Notes under the pieces: model-generated | Databases searched by the model: none | Told to the model about the DNA's origin: nothing | Seen by the model: only the letters and a program-made list of their open reading frames with translations | In this document: one piece after another, positions 1 through 14,103 of the stretch | Layout of the letters: each line of letters opens with the position of its first letter | How positions within the stretch are numbered: the first letter of the stretch is position 1 | From: Tretioscincus oriximinensis | Lineage: Eukaryota; Chordata; Lepidosauria; Squamata; Gymnophthalmidae | NCBI GenBank assembly: GCA_022410635.1 | Contig: JAJVDF010000027.1 | Location: 3,439,077 to 3,503,076 of the forward strand | Length of the DNA: 64,000 nt | Direction: 5' to 3' | Made by a program: the position numbers and the translations under genes

Positions 1-2067
1 TCTTAAAATGTGACCAATACTCTGCAACCTTTCTGAATTGTATTTATCTAGAACTTTGAAAAGCAAGGCCATATAAAAGGATGTTTTGTTAGATCCATTT
101 TATGACTTAGCATCTTGATTAAAGTAAAGAATGTTTCTCATTAATCCATATATCTCAGTATCATACATAGAGATTTGTGCAACAAACATTTTTTCAACAC
201 CTAATGAAATTATTTTTAATGGTTTCCTTGTTTCTTTGGAAGGTAACGTGACAGAACTCAGATAAGGACTCTGCTGAGCTTGAGCCCCGTGCTGTAGTCT
301 TTGAGCTGCAGACAGAACCTTCTTCTGACATAACAGCTGAAAAAGGAGAGGAACTGGTTGATATTTAAAGTTTTGCTGCTTGCAGAAATGAGAAGCAACT
401 TCCCAAAAGGCTGCAGGCACATAACCTGTTAAAATCTGCAATGTGAGAAACCATTGGGGACTGGAGTCATCACACAGTATCTTTAAATCCACATGGAACC
501 AACGAGAAAACTAACTAGGAAGTAAATACTAATCATGCTCAGCCATGAATTCCCTACTGTGCTTGCGTTATTCTTGTAATCCTGTTAAGGATCTGTACAC
601 AGTTAGGAAGGTTTCTCACCTCCCTGGGTGCAGGCGTAGCAATTTTGCAAAACATCAGCTAAAAAATATGTTGGAGCAAAGGACCTTTTTTCCAGGTGTA
701 TTGTGAAAACTCCATTAACAGGTGTATCGTCACGAACACCCCATGTGCCTGCAGCCAAAGTTTAAATAGAGCAATTGAAATATCTTATGTAATGAGACAT
801 ATTCAGTCTTCAGCTACTTCAAGAAAGGAACTATAAGGCTGCAAATGCATTGCGTCTTAATGCACGCAGAACTGCAAAGCCAAAGTCCATCGTTCTGACT
901 GTGTTACCATAAAAACGGGCTCGGAAGTGCTGCAGCGTCGCTCTATACGCACATCAAAGGTTTCTGCTTCACAGTTGCTGGTGAAATAGCGTCGCTGCTC
1001 CTTTTTGTAATTCAGGCCACTTGCACACTGATGACAGGAGATCAGGCAACAAACGCGTGAGAGAGCGGGGGCTGGGGGCTCTTTTGTTTGGCATTCTCTC
1101 CAAGCTCAGCAGCTTCCCTCCCTGCTTGGAAAAACAGGTTTTTCTACCTACTGCAGCACGTGAAAGAGAGTCATTGAGTATTCTCAGATCGCGGCAAGGT
1201 GGAATGCATGCTTAGGGAATGCTAAGGTAAAACTAAGCCCTCACTTTGCTTTCATTGTGAAACAACTAAAAGGAATGAAAAATGGATTTTAAGTTCTAAT
1301 GGGAATGCAACCTTTGGGAGGAATAAAGAAGAGACAAAATGGTTTTTTAAAAATGTTTTATTAATGTGTTTTTTTTTATTTTCTTTTACCCACCTATGAT
1401 GAAGGCCAGGATTTAAACTTCTAATAAATAAATTAAACAAACAAACAAATAAATAAATAGTGTTGTATTAGAACAGACTATGCTGTTCATTTTCAAAATA
1501 CATTTGGAATGGCGTTCTGGACTTGTGAAGTTCCTGAAGACTAAATTCTATCTTAAAAATAACGGACTGTTCCAAATGTTCTAAAACAGGTGTTTTGTAC
1601 ATTCCCAATCACAATGTGAAGTTATACAGAAACTTTAAGTGACACATTATTTCTGATAAATCCATTTAATTTCTCTCCTACAATTTCTGATAAAGATTTA
1701 GCCATTATAAGGACAAATAAGGCTTTGTCTAGCTTCCCACAATGGCATTTGACTGACAGGTTTTATCACTCTCGCTTAACTTCTCGTTGTGTGGCTTTCA
1801 GTAAAGTATTTGCTTCTTTTTCGATTCTTGGTGCTCAGTCATAGGGGGCAAATAAACAGCTTTCTACCAGGTTCTGAAAGAGGAAATATAGGTATCTGTG
1901 CACAGTAATGGTTTGTTACTGTTGCAATGCTATGGCAGCAAAACGTGTGGTAGGTAAACCATTATGTTTTTTACCATGGCTCTCAAAACCCGCTGTCTGG
2001 ATAAAATCTGTATCACAATAAAGCTCACAAGGCAACTTCATTCTGGCATCCCACAAACAGAAAAAAC

Positions 2068-2073
<6 letters not shown>
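1..2073. other. intronic stretch, no feature recognised except a short A-rich run
   Basis: AT-rich sequence with only short open frames and no domain that I recognise. Positions 1423-1460 hold an (AAAT/AAAC)n run. Confidence 0.6.

Positions 2074-2124
<51 letters not shown>
2074..2124. repeat. (ATT)n microsatellite, about 17 units
   Basis: Uninterrupted TTA/ATT triplets, read directly. The open frame across it encodes only an Ile/Asn-type run and is not a gene. Confidence 0.97.
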
Positions 2125-2126
<2 letters not shown>

Positions 2127-5100
2127 AAACATTTACAAAAATAGGTTGATCTTGCTAACTTGAAATGCCACAACAAACAAAGGGAAAAGAAGACTTGAAA
2201 TAAAGCAACCAGAGTTCTGTAATATTTCTACTAAAAACATCCAATTGTTTTATTAATTATTCACAAATTAATATTTTCTCTGGTGCTATAAAATAAGTTT
2301 ACAGCAAGCTAAAAAAATGAAATTCACACCATGGTGCCAGCATCTTACTGTATTTCTCAAGCAGAGATTTTGTTTTTCTTTTCTTTCTTTTTTTTTAATT
2401 CAGAAGCAATCTTTGAAAAGGGAAAACTGAGGTTTACCACAAAGATAGAGAACCTGAACTTGCAGGAGAAACCACTGGTGGTCCTATTCCAACTGTGCTG
2501 TCTAGTCTGTGAGATGCCATCCNAATGAAATCTAAGCTGATAATTAAAAGTAGAATGTGGGTTCAGCACNACTGATAACACAATAAAGTGGAAATGCGGC
2601 TTTCCTTGTGAGATTGATTATGGGCAGACATCTAAGATTTTCAGTGAGACAAAAAATATCGTCTGTTCTCAGATCAGAAAAGAAATACCTTTATTGTTTA
2701 TACCACCCCACCCCCTCAACTGGAAGCTAATCAAACAAGTTGCTTTGGAGCTATGGGGATAAAAGAAAAAAGTTTCCATCCTGTTTTACTTTCTATATAA
2801 GCTTTTATGTTTGTTGGCCCTGCCTGCATACCTGCTTCTATCTAATATAACAGTGTGAGATAGAGATCTGTTTGCATTCACACTTGACACTGGATTTGTT
2901 ACATCCTACAAGTAATTGGTGTACATCTTAACTTTTTTATTTTTCCTTCATAAAAATGTTTATGGTAAAATCCATTGTCTGCTTGTGCAATGGTCAAATA
3001 ATCTTGCTGCCTTCGGTAGACAAAAGGAAAATGCAGAATCTTGTTGGAATCTTGCAGTTGTTTCTCACTGTGCTTGCCAGATGGTAAATGTGTACTTAGC
3101 ACACTGTAATAGCACAATGCTATTACTTCACTTTGACAAAGTACCCAGAAGTGCAGTCACGCACCCAGGGCTGCTATTTTATCCAACTACAGATCCCAAG
3201 GTTCTGAGAAGCTCAGAAGGTGAACTACATTAAAGCCAGGGTTTAAAATATGTATTTGACTAANTCAAGTGTTATTAGTGCCTGAAAGGGGTGACATTGT
3301 GTTATGCTCATAATTCAAATTCTGAATGAGGTCTTTTCTGCATATATATTGAGTGTGAATTAAGGGTTCTTTGTGGAACATATCTAGAGCTTCACAAATC
3401 TGCATGTTAATGAAGGTCTGTGAGGTCATATTCCTGATGGTCTTCTGTGTCTGTATTAGAAAGAGCATTGTGGTTAATTTGGGCCTTAATTTGGAACACT
3501 AATAGACCATTGTAATATATCTGTGGATTTGCAGGGAAAACTCCCCCATATTCAGAGCTACCAGGGCTGTAAAACTCTTGGAACCCTGAAGTTAGGAACT
3601 TTTGTTTCTAGCCTTTGGGCTATAGGGATGCAGCTGTGAAATTTGTGTGATTTTTGTAGAGTTGATCCAACCCAAAAAGTTGGGACCAGTGAGTCTGATT
3701 ATTCCAAATCCACCATTCTTTGTCTCAAGACAAGTAAGTGCAAAAAAGCCCCTACTTTTAATGTAATTAGTTTTGACGTATCTGAAAAGTTAACACAGAA
3801 AGCTAATCTGACCTGTAAAGAAGTAACCATGTTAGTCTGGATTAAGGTTACTGCAAAAGCCCAGGCCAGGGGTTTTGCAGCATTAATGTGGAAAAGTGGT
3901 TTGTTTGTTTTTCATTATATGTTGTAGGGGTTTTAAGTTGCACGTGAACATTTCACTTTCCCACATCTATTAAAGCTACAAAATTTCTGTCTCTTATTTT
4001 TATGAATACCCATAGTCTGGATTCAGAATTTCTAGATGTACCCATAGATTTTATATGAAAGTTCATGCTGCCTATCTTTTGCTTTGTAATCCAAANGGTG
4101 CTGTGAGTCATACACATACACACACCCCGCTAGAAACGCTGCCTCACCACACTGTAGGGAAAATGGCTCAAAAGCGGGTTGGGTGTTCTAGTATCTGCAG
4201 CTAGGTGGCTTATATTACAGACTAGAAAATCCTACTGAGCTCTTTGATTTGGAATAGGGATGAGATGGGAACCCAAGCATTTGCATGGTAGCATCTCTAA
4301 ACTACTTTTGAGGTATTTTTATAAACGTCTGCATAATCAGCTTAGATAAAATGTCAAAAGGATTCAACTAGTTAAAACAGGAAGATAGGACCGATTATCT
4401 GTTCTGCTTTAGAGTCTTCTATTGAAATGTCATTTGATAGCAATTTTAATTATTTTCAGTGCCTTGTTTCTGTTTGCTGTTTTCCACTATGGAGCAGAGG
4501 CAGCTTACATAAGAACAGTTTCTATTTCTCCCAAGGGAGGTGAGGTGGTCTGAGGGTTTGATTAAGATGCCTTTACTGCATACATCATAGACACACAGGC
4601 AAAGATTCTTCACGGTTCAGAGCAGCTGAGCTCTGAAGATGCTTGTCAACAATCACTACTCAATAACTGAGTCCCTTAGGTCCCGGGGTGGTTCCCAATT
4701 ACAGTACATTGTATTTCAGAATCTGCCAGGACCCTAGTTAGCTGAAAATTCATCTGATCCACATGGTCTCCACTGAATAGATAAGGCCATCTCACAGAAT
4801 GGAAAGAACACTATATAGACTTTGTGTCTCTGTAACAAATAATGATTTATAAACTCAAAAGTTACAATTCCGGTACAACTCTTTAAAAAATCAACTGTAA
4901 ATTCTCACTGTATTTATTCTGAAATGTGTTGTTTCAATATAACTTTGAAAAAGATAGGTACTTTTGACTATCTCTAATTAAATTGATTTTGTATAGCTAC
5001 TTATTATATTGACAATCCATGTTCTATGAGAAGCATTTGTCAGCACTTGACCTTGGCCTTTGATCTTTGGGGCCCTATAGTGACACTGACAGCTGTGGTG

Positions 5101-6633
5101 GATTTTGAGCCATCATAACATTTTTATAGGTTCCTTTTCCACCTCTGCTTTTTGAGGTGGGCTGGGCTTTTTCTACCTGGGCTTGTCTTTCCACAATTCA
5201 CATGCTAGTGTAGATTACGGGAGGCCTTATTCAGATGGAAGATCCGCGTTCCAAGGTAAAACCCAGAATAAGGCTCAACACAGAAAAGGGTCTTGCTTTC
5301 TGAAGCACTCTATTTTTAAACTTTGGACACACATGTGATCTTTAAAACATTCCAAGTACTTTTTGTTTGGTTGGGAGGATTTGCCGAGTGTTGCTGCAGT
5401 GCCTCATATTTGAGCCTAAAATGATTGAAGGAACACCTCCTTTCACACAAATTAGCCCATACCCTAAGATCTTGAAGGCTCTTTATGGTTCTNGCACCTT
5501 CAGTCATCAAATGAGTGTGGACATGTGGGAGGGCATTTACTNTCATAGCTCCTATTTTTTGAAGGTGCATCAGGTAACTATACTATATGTGTTTAGACTC
5601 GGTGGAGATAGACCTTGGCCTGCAGCTGAAAAATAATATTCTCCCTCTGACACTATCATTTTTAGCTGTTCTATTTTAGCCTTTTTTTATCATTGTCTTA
5701 CTGTCATCTACCCTGAGACCCTTAGATATAGAGTAGAATGTGAATAAATATTTTATTGTGGATTATTATTTCTTTTAATGGTGATTATATGTACAGTTTG
5801 TGGATGTATAAGAAAGAAATAATTATATCTAGAAAAATGATCTATTCACCCTCTTCAGTAAGAAAGCACGGGTACCTTGTATAGGGTGGTTCTTTGAAAT
5901 GCTAATTTAAATGCTGTATTACGTTTTCCCCTTCCCAGACGAAGTTCTTCACCAAAGTTCCAAAATATATCCATCTCTTTCCATTGAATCAAGTAAAGCA
6001 ATTAATCATAATGTTGATTGATAGGTTCAGGTGATTCGCCCATGAAAATTGTGCTGCTGAAATTACACGTTACCAGAGATTTCCACTCCTAATGAAAATA
6101 TTCCTTGGGGCTAGTATGTACTATTTTAATAAAGTCCTGCTGAGAAAACAGGTGTGATTTTTGAATATGCATTTCATTTCCAAACTTACACATCTGCACT
6201 ACTGAAAACCATGTAATTTTTAGTGGCATAAATATATCTGGTGGGAATATATTGACATAATTCTATTCTGATGATAGCCACCTTTTCTCCTTTTTGTTAC
6301 TAGTGCAAACCTTTGAAAGCCGTTCTTTGATATAGAAAATATTATAGAGACTGTGAAGATTTCACTTGATACTTGAGTGGAAATTAAACTAGGATAATAT
6401 AATTATTTACAATTTTCTGACTGTTTATAGGGGTTGTATAGTTTATGTATAATTTTTCTTTTAGCAAAATAAAAATAAATATCAATGTTTACAAGTTAAT
6501 ATAGCATCCTAACACCAGGGTACTGCTGAAGAGAAGTTCTTCCAGAAGACACATGGGGTCTTTCTGCAGTTACTTAATCCTTACTCCACAGTCCTTTTCA
6601 GGCATATTTCAGTCATATGTAATGAAAATGAAG
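2125..6633. other. intronic stretch, nothing recognised
   Basis: About 4.5 kb of AT-rich sequence. Open frames are short (the longest about 100 codons) and show no family motif. No inverted or tandem repeat stood out by eye. Confidence 0.5.
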
Positions 6634-6929
6634 AAGAATCCGGTTTTTATACCCTGCCACCCTTCTCACCCAAAGGGATCAGAAAGGTCTACAGGGTTAA
6701 TTTTCACCCAAAATCTACTTAAATCTTATTCTGTCTTCCCTACAAAGTTAATGGTGTTCTTCATTTATCTAATTGAAATGCAGATTATAAATCTACATTT
6801 CTTTCAAATAGCCAAGCTGGCAAGAGCTGCAGGCTAGTAGGCTTTCACCCCTCTTCATGACTGACTTGGTCTCAAAAGCAGATCTCACAGATGAAAGACT
6901 GGCACTTAGCTGACTGCACCATTCGTGCA
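6634..6929 (-). repeat. tRNA-derived SINE (family A), degenerate copy
   Basis: Read on the minus strand, a tRNA-like head starts at 6929 (box-A-like CAGTCAGCTAAGTGCC, then CTTTCATCTGTGAGATC). It is followed by GAAGAGGGGTGA, CCTGCAGCTCTTGCCAGC and CTATTTGAAAG, in the same order as the copies at 13785 and 36941. The body is interrupted around 6690-6800. Confidence 0.65.
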
Positions 6930-7186
6930 AGCCATGATATGCTAGTATATTTTGTCTGGAGTGCAGGCATTTCAATGGCTACTAGGATAGATGTTTAGGT
7001 CCTACCTCCAGGTTTAAAAGATGGGCAGGATACCTCTCAATGCTAAACGCAAGTAAGTGGGAGCAAGTGTTTGAGAATGCTCAGAACAATTACTGAGCCT
7101 CTGTGTGAGATAGGATGTTAAACTAGATTAGGGTCTACGCAGAAAAATCAGGATAGAGCATTGGACCTTTAATAGGTGTGAAAAAA

Positions 7187-7270
7187 TTATTTTCTCCCAA
7201 GGTGCTGCAGGCACTAGAAGCTGGGGAGAGTTGGTGAAAACTAAGTCCTTTCTTCTACAGCCATTCATAG
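7187..7270. repeat. unclassified dispersed repeat, copy 1
   Basis: Shares an ordered series of blocks (GCAGGCACTAGAAGCTG, TGGTGAAAA, then a TCTATAACCATT-like block) with 60585-60675. Family unknown. Confidence 0.5.
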
Positions 7271-9098
7271 TCCAAACTATATCCCAGAATTAATTTAGGA
7301 TCGATAAACTAGATGGGCTGAAGGCCAATCCAGGTAGGCTTAGGGTCTTCTGACAGCTTTGTTTCCTATTTAGAAGAGTACTCTGGCAGACCAAAATAGC
7401 CTACATATGGCCATACTTCCAATCAGGGCCGTATTTAGCAAAATATAGATAAAAGTAGTACCAAGAAGATATTAATATTTTTATTGCTTTTATTATTATA
7501 AAACCCAAAGTAGCTGAGGGAAGAGGGGGAGTAAAATAAGTAAATAAGTAGGTAAATTACAGCCCATGGGCAAAATACAGCCTAAATCCANCTCCTCATG
7601 TTAAATCCAGTTTAACGGAGAAATCACATGCTGATTAGTCAAAAATACCAACTGCTTCACCCAGTCCAGAGTCTTGATTTTCTTGTCATATAGGACAGTT
7701 GAATCATAAGGTGGTTTCCTTGGTATAGGAGTTCTCCAAATATAGGTAAATATAGGCCTGCCCNTGTTGTCCCCTGAAAGATGCCCTATATGCCTGTGTG
7801 GATGCAGCCTTAGATTTCAACAGCCGCCCTTTAATCGGTTTTTAATGATTTCTAACGTATTTGAAAAAGTTATATTATTTTGAAATTTTTCCTTGAGTTA
7901 AAGCTTTTTCTGCTATTTTAATATTTTTTCTGAATAAGGAGATTAATTTGTTTTTCCATTTTTAAGCAGAATAGAAGGCTAGAAGATTTTCCTCACATGA
8001 CCCCCCCCCCTTCCCAGTTTTTCTTATATACATGGTTCCCTGTGTTGATTTCCATGACTGTTTCTTAGCCGCAAGGCCTTTGAGAAGTAGACTAACTCAG
8101 TTGCTTGTTTGTAAAGAGACATAAGANGGCTGTTCGGAAGCCAGGTCTTTAAGTGCTTAGCAGCATTCTATGTCCAGATAAAAGCCACCATCGATCTATT
8201 TCAGTTCAATTTATCTCCTTAGCCACGCTCGTTCTGTTTTGTCTGTTGAAATGTATCATGTCATGACACAACGTGATTTGTAAACGTCGTTCTGCAGCTG
8301 TTGTATGTATATGTCCTTTTCACATGATACCAACAAACAAACCAAGAATTCACAATTCCAAATTTCCAAACTACAGATTTATAAGAAGCATTGGTGTTTT
8401 AATCAACATAACAGGGTTTTTTTCGTAGTAACAGAACCAGTGAACTCTTCAAATTTTGTTTTGCTCTCACCAATAAGCACAAAACTAGAATCACTGGTAG
8501 ATGTCAAGAGAATTAGTGGATTAGACGAAATGGAGTTAATAATTTGTAGATATTTACACTGTTGTTGGTTCCTTTCATGGCACAAAAGCATTAGTGAAAG
8601 TGACAGGAACAAGTTATGAGCCATTTACTAGGGCTATCTGGAGGGATTTAATCTCACTTGGGTCATGGAGTTGAGTATTCAGTGGGAATTCGTGCTACTG
8701 TGATAGGCTGTATCTGCAAGCTGGAGAGCAGAGATAAGAGTTTAAGTCTATATGTTATTAGAAGCAGAAGAATTAGCTGGATTGGCATGCTGTAAACCTT
8801 TTGGTTCATATCCTGAAATGCCTCTGGATAGCAGTTCAAATCTGTTCCAGGTGGAATTGAGGCTTTGGACCTATGTGCAACACAAACGTTAATAATGTCA
8901 GGGACTTTTGTCGACAGGTGCACAAATAAAATCAACTATGTGCTTCCACATGGAACCTCATGGATTGGTTTTTAAAGTGAAAAAAACCATCCTCCTTAAC
9001 TGCATTCTTTTTTCAGTTGGCTGTGACTTACGCGTGCTTCTCTCCTTCAAAACAAGAATGTTTAAAATGTTAGTGCTTTTATAATAACTAGTGCAACG

Positions 9099-9347
9099 TA
9101 TTTATTTGTGCTTATATCCCGCCCTATACCTCAAGGTCTCAAGGTGGCCAACCAAAGGGCGGCACATATAGCTTTTGTTGCTTTCTGCACAACAGACACC
9201 CTGTGAAGTAGGTGGGGCTGAGAGTGTTGTAAAGAACTGTGACTAGCCCATGGTCACCCATCTGGCTTCATGGAGGAGTGGGGAATCGAACTGGGAGACA
9301 ACCAGATAAGAGTCCAAGTCTCTAACCACTACTCCAAACTGGCTCTC
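9099..9347 (-). repeat. MIR/CORE-like tRNA SINE, nearly complete
   Basis: On the minus strand it starts GAGAGCCAGTTTGGAGTAGT followed by GGTTAGAGACTTGGACTC (tRNA-type box A) and GGGTGACCATGGGCTAGTCA (the CORE/MIR-like block). It continues into CCCACCTACTTCACAGGGTG and ends in a GCGGGATATAAGC-type tail at low coordinates. The same order of blocks is seen at 25391. This SINE type is common in squamate genomes. Confidence 0.85.
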
Positions 9348-10515
9348 TTATGAATTTAATTGGCAAATGCATATCACTTTGAGATAACAAGGCCTCAATT
9401 TTGAAAGCTTTGAAAGATTCAAGTTGTAATAATTTATCTTCATGTTTTATTGCTAAATTTATCTTTACCAGAGGAAGTTTTCAAATGACATCTTTCCAGA
9501 AGGCATTGGTCTATCTGGTTTCATGTTGGATAGTGGCTCCCCAGGTGCACAATGAAATGTTTTCCTCAGACCTTCTATAGCTATTTTAAGTAGATATTCT
9601 GAGAATTAAAGTTAGTAACATTTTGTAAGCACTTACGATCTGGCCATGAGTACTGCCATTACTTTGAATTAATATGCTGACAACTCAAAACCTTGGAAAT
9701 CTTCTATGATGATCAACAATAATTATGCAATATTATGCACATGTATCATGGACCTTGAAACCATGATACAACCTTGGTGGGGTTATATAACACTCAAGAG
9801 GACAGGTATTCCTGGACCTTTTGGCTCAGGAGANAGTAGTGACCAAGATTTTTTATCTTCTGTTTAAGCTTATTTGCCCAATATAGCTCTTTCTTAGGAT
9901 CTAGGTGTACTAGCATTGGTGACCCAGACAACAGACCTAGACTGACATTGGAGATGTCCTGAGGGTTGGGTTTAAAAAATTGTCCCTATGCAGACAGCCT
10001 TGTTCCAGTTCAGAGACGAGACTTTCTGTACTTGAAATTATGCCAGAAAACAATGTGTGAGCATGTGTCATATGAACTGATTTTGGTGGGATATGCCCTC
10101 AGAACTGTCTGTGTGATATAAGACCGTGAAGTTTTGTGTCTTTGATAATTTATCTTTATATCAGTCAATTGGATAACTTAGTCCTCCCCGCCTCGTCCCT
10201 CATGATTCTCTCACCTTGTTTCAGCATGGAAAGCCCATGGGGACATTTGTCAGAAACAGAAAAAACTAAGCTCCTTCTTTTGTATTTGCATAACCCCAGA
10301 TGTAAGAGATCAGTATCTTTAAAAATAGAGATTATTGTACAAAACTTACGGTTATCTTCCAGCTTTTGCTGATAATACTGTATATTACAAGTGTATTTTG
10401 CTAATAGAGAGATACAAAATATTTATTATTATTACTTTATTTGTGTGCTGCTATTCTGGCTATTTCTTACAGACTGTAATGGATTGGAAGGATTGGAGGA
10501 GGCCCCAGTATGTCC
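9348..10515. other. intronic stretch, nothing recognised
   Basis: AT-rich, short open frames only. No clear repeat boundary was seen. Confidence 0.5.
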
Positions 10516-10522
10516 NTAAAGT

Positions 10523-11038
10523 TAGATTGACCAGATTTTCTGAGACCCAAACTGGGGTAATTAATATTCATGCTAATTTGCATATTCATAAATATGCAAA
10601 TTATCCACCAACATGCATTCCCTTCCAAAATTCCCACCCGAGAAATCGGTGAAGCATGTGAGGACTTTTTTAAGTGTGTGAGAATTTTTAAACTGAGAAT
10701 TTTTGGAGCACATCAGAATATTTTTTTTTTACAAAGGGGAAGGTGCCTTCAGAAGCTGGCCACAGTTCCCAGAGTCCCCTAGTGGTGGTGCAGTGATTTA
10801 AAAATAAATTGGAAGGTGCGAAAAAGTTTTGAAGTGTGTGAGAATTTTTATTTTTTACCGAGGGGAGGGTGCCTTCAGGAGCTGGTCTCAGATGCCAGAG
10901 CCCCCTAGTGGTCCTGCAGTGATTTTTTTTTCCTCAGCAAAACCCGGGGAAATTCCCACCCACACACCCACCCCGGGAGAGCGGGGTAAACACCCCAAAC
11001 CTGGGTTTTTCCCCNAAAAAAGGCATCTGGTCAGCCTA
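10523..11038. mobile_element. hAT-like non-autonomous transposon, long modular form (copy 1)
   Basis: Starts TAGATTGACCAGAT and ends ATCTGGTCAGCCTA, imperfect terminal inverted repeats. It is flanked by NTAAAGT (10516-10522) and TTAAAGT (11039-11045), a probable target duplication. The interior has two tandem modules, each with GTGTGAGAATTTTTA, a GAGGGTGCCTTCAGGAGCTGG-like block and CCCCTAGTGGT. Closely related to 59851-60476. No transposase coding. Confidence 0.8.
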
Positions 11039-11045
11039 TTAAAGT

Positions 11046-13689
11046 GCAACCATCATTTTATAACAGGCTCAGGTTTGCTAGTCCTACAAATACACTCATA
11101 CACAAATGTGTGTGTTCTTAATTATGCTAGCAAATTGAATTCCATTTTATCCTCTGCCTGAAAATTCTAGGTTTTGTTTTTACTTTTTTAATCAGTCTGT
11201 TGAAAACCAATGGATCCAATCACATATAGAACAAGATCCTAAAATGTATATAACTTTTCCCAGAAATAGATCACAAGTTCGATCGCAATTCTGGCCTCCA
11301 TAAAAGATAATGGCAAATGCCTTCTAATCAAATCTTCACCAGGAAAGCTCCACTGTAATGCTATCTGTAGCAGTAGCAACAGTTATATAAATGTAAGCCA
11401 TGTGATTGCAGTGTAAGCAGTGTGAATTGCACTGCTGCAGCCTCCCACTCTCCACTGCTACCACCTAATCTTGTCATCTGGAAACTGCTTAGGCTAGCAT
11501 TATCTAAAGGGGCTCCTCCAGGTTTCTTCGTTACTGACTGATAAAATGAGTTCACTGTATTGGCGATAAGATTGGGGTTGTGCAGGACATTGGCTTGGTA
11601 TAGGAGGAGACCATCTGGACTTTGGTTTTCTTGAAGGGAGGAGGAGGTCACCTTAAGTGAAGAATCTTTGCCACACACAAGATTTAGCTGTCTTGCTTTC
11701 CATAGCCTGGAAACACAGGCCATTGGAGAAGCCTCTCTGGATAGANGCAGTGGTGGCAGGATCAGGACCCAACTGTTCACTAGCAAAAATGTCTCTAGCT
11801 AACAAAAAAAATGGCTTGGGCATGGGGATTGGATTCCTTTCCTGATGGGGTGTTCACCATGAGAGGGTGGAAGAACATTGTCAAGCCGAATATAAGGTTC
11901 CCACCTTTTTGCCAATACCCATTTATCCTTAGAGAGCCCTATTCTGGTAGCAGCCGTCAAAAAATTGAAAGGTTCCTTTCCTCTATGTACCTTTCTGTGG
12001 CCATTGCAATTCCCCTTATTTTACAGCAACCAGCTGCCACTGCATTTCAAATTGATCCCCTTCCGGTAGAAAAATCTCTTAGAAGTATAAAGATCTGGCG
12101 CTTGTGGTTCTTTTATATCTTCTTTGCCCCATCTTGTGAGCAGTGACTGAATAAAATATTTGTTGTACTCTCACAATACAGCAATGCTTTATTGTTATGA
12201 CTAAAATACTTGGAAGTGTGAGTAAAATTACTTTTTCTAAGCCTCAAGATACTGAATTTAAAAGCTACTCAAAGACACTACTGATAAAAGTTTGCATTTG
12301 TACAGCAGAAGCAGAACTTGCATGGAACGTGTCTTGTACCAGAAAACAACTAATTTTTTATTTCATTCAAAAAGAAAAAGTTTTCTGATAAATCAAAGTG
12401 CCAAATTGGCCTTGGGAAAAGTTAGCATGTGGTTTGATTTGGGCTTTATTCTGTTAATATCATAACCCAGTTCAATAATAAACTTTGATGATTGGTGTGG
12501 CAGTAATAGTACTTGAATATTCTATAGGCTTTTAGGGGCATGATAATAAATGACAACATGAGCATTTAATCTAGGAAGCTTCTAGAATTTTCTCATTCCA
12601 CAAGTTCTTTAGCAATCATACTTTACATTTAACTTCAGACAGACTAAATGGAATAGCTAGCAATTTTTTATTATTTAAAAAGCTTTTTATATTTTTATGA
12701 TGTATTTGTCTTTTCTTATTGTATGTTTAAAAAAGCCACATTTTTAGAGACGCCAGTCCGAAACCTGAGCAAGTAAACAGAAATGTTTGAGTATGTCATA
12801 ATGAAACCCGGAGTTTAAAAACTGAAATTAGCTTGCATTTACTGTCAAGATAATTGTTAAGAGAAGCCTTTATTTTTTATGCTATTCTTGAAGCATTACC
12901 TTCACCAAACTGACTTTTAAAAAACATAATATACTAAGTTTTCTATTTAGAATATTTTAGTAGCGTTTTATAAATATGAATGATAGCAACAACAAAAAAC
13001 CCTGCTGTGATGTTGTGCAATTACATTCTTTTGCATGTCATTATTGCATTGTTTTCTGCTGGAATGGGGTATTCTGAACTGTGTTCTAGTGTTGCTGGGG
13101 AGTTTGGATATATTCTACCTCTGAGAGAAAGTAGGTTTGGTTGAGAGTTTATGGGGAAAGGACAGAAACTGCAGGAAATAGAGCCATTTCTCACCAACCT
13201 GAGCTGTATATCTTTAGCTAAAATAATTCCTACGGAAGTGGTTCTAGCTAGAGCATTCCAACTGTCCTGGAACAAAGCTGCCCTCAGTTGGTATAAGTGT
13301 TTCAAGACAATCCTCATTCTGCCCTTCACTGCTCTGAAGCTCAGTAGGCTAGCTGGGACCTACTTCCCTAACATTTTCTGTTTCATATTTTTAGGAAAAA
13401 TTGGCAATTTGGCAGCATCAGAGGAGTTGTTCAGCATCAGAGTATGGAGATAAGGAAAGATACTTTAAGACTTTAAATGCCTAATAGTATTTAAAGTAAT
13501 GTCATACTTAAAGTATTTATTAGTGACTTGAAAACCTCAAGGTTTTAGAAATACAGGTTAGGTATAAAAAAGATTTAAAACAAAACTGACTGGATGTGCC
13601 CTGGAAGTGTAAACCATTCGCACATGAAAAAGCATGTGTGTTTAGCTTTGTTTAGTAAAGGGGTTGAGAAACCTCTCACAGACTGCTGA
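11046..13689. other. intronic stretch, nothing recognised
   Basis: Includes a 141-codon minus-strand open frame (11361-11786) with no motif I recognise and an overlapping + frame. AT-rich elsewhere. Confidence 0.5.
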
Positions 13690-13784
13690 AGTTGATACTT
13701 TTCAGCAATTAAGAGGGTGGGAATGCATTGGAAGACCTTATTAGTCGTAGCCCCCATGTTATGGAATAGTCTCTCCTGAGAGAT
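13690..13784 (+). repeat. L2-type LINE 3' fragment
   Basis: The + frame near 13749-13770 reads VAPMLWNSL, the motif that ends L2 reverse transcriptase (PRLWNSLP-like). It is followed directly by the SINE at 13785. Confidence 0.5.
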
Positions 13785-14103
13785 GCAGGAACAAATGGCT
13801 TAGTCGATAAGGAAACGGTCTCTCATCTGGGAGATCAGGTTTCGAAGCCCTGTGTTGGACATGGGGAGGGGTGAGCAACTTCTAGCCTGTAGCTCTAGCC
13901 AACCCAGCTATTCAAAAGCAAGAATTGCAAGAAATTGCAACTGACTGCAAGTAGATAAATGGGAACCACCATAGCCTGGTGGAGAAGATAGAATGTAAGC
14001 CTTTGGGCAAAATACCCTTGTAAGCCCCTTTGAAAAGTGAGAAAAGAACACAGTTCTTCTTTTCTTCTTCTCCCTTCTTCTCTCTTTTTCTTCCTTCTTC
14101 CTT
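13785..14103 (+). repeat. tRNA-derived SINE (family A) with CTT-rich tail
   Basis: The head GCAGGAACAAATGGCTTAGT is followed by CGATAAGGA (box A), then CATCTGGGAGATCAGGTTTC and GAAGCCC (box B GGTTTCGAAGCCC). The body blocks GACATGGGGAGGGGTGAGC, CCTGTAGCTCTAGCCAACCC, AGCTATTCAAA and TAAGCCTTTGGGCAAAATAC match the minus-strand copy at 36941-37172. The tail is a (CTT)n run at 14058-14103. Confidence 0.85.

Noticed and set aside
11361..11786. 141-codon minus-strand open frame
   Set aside because: No motif, an N inside, and overlapping + frames of similar length. Most likely chance.
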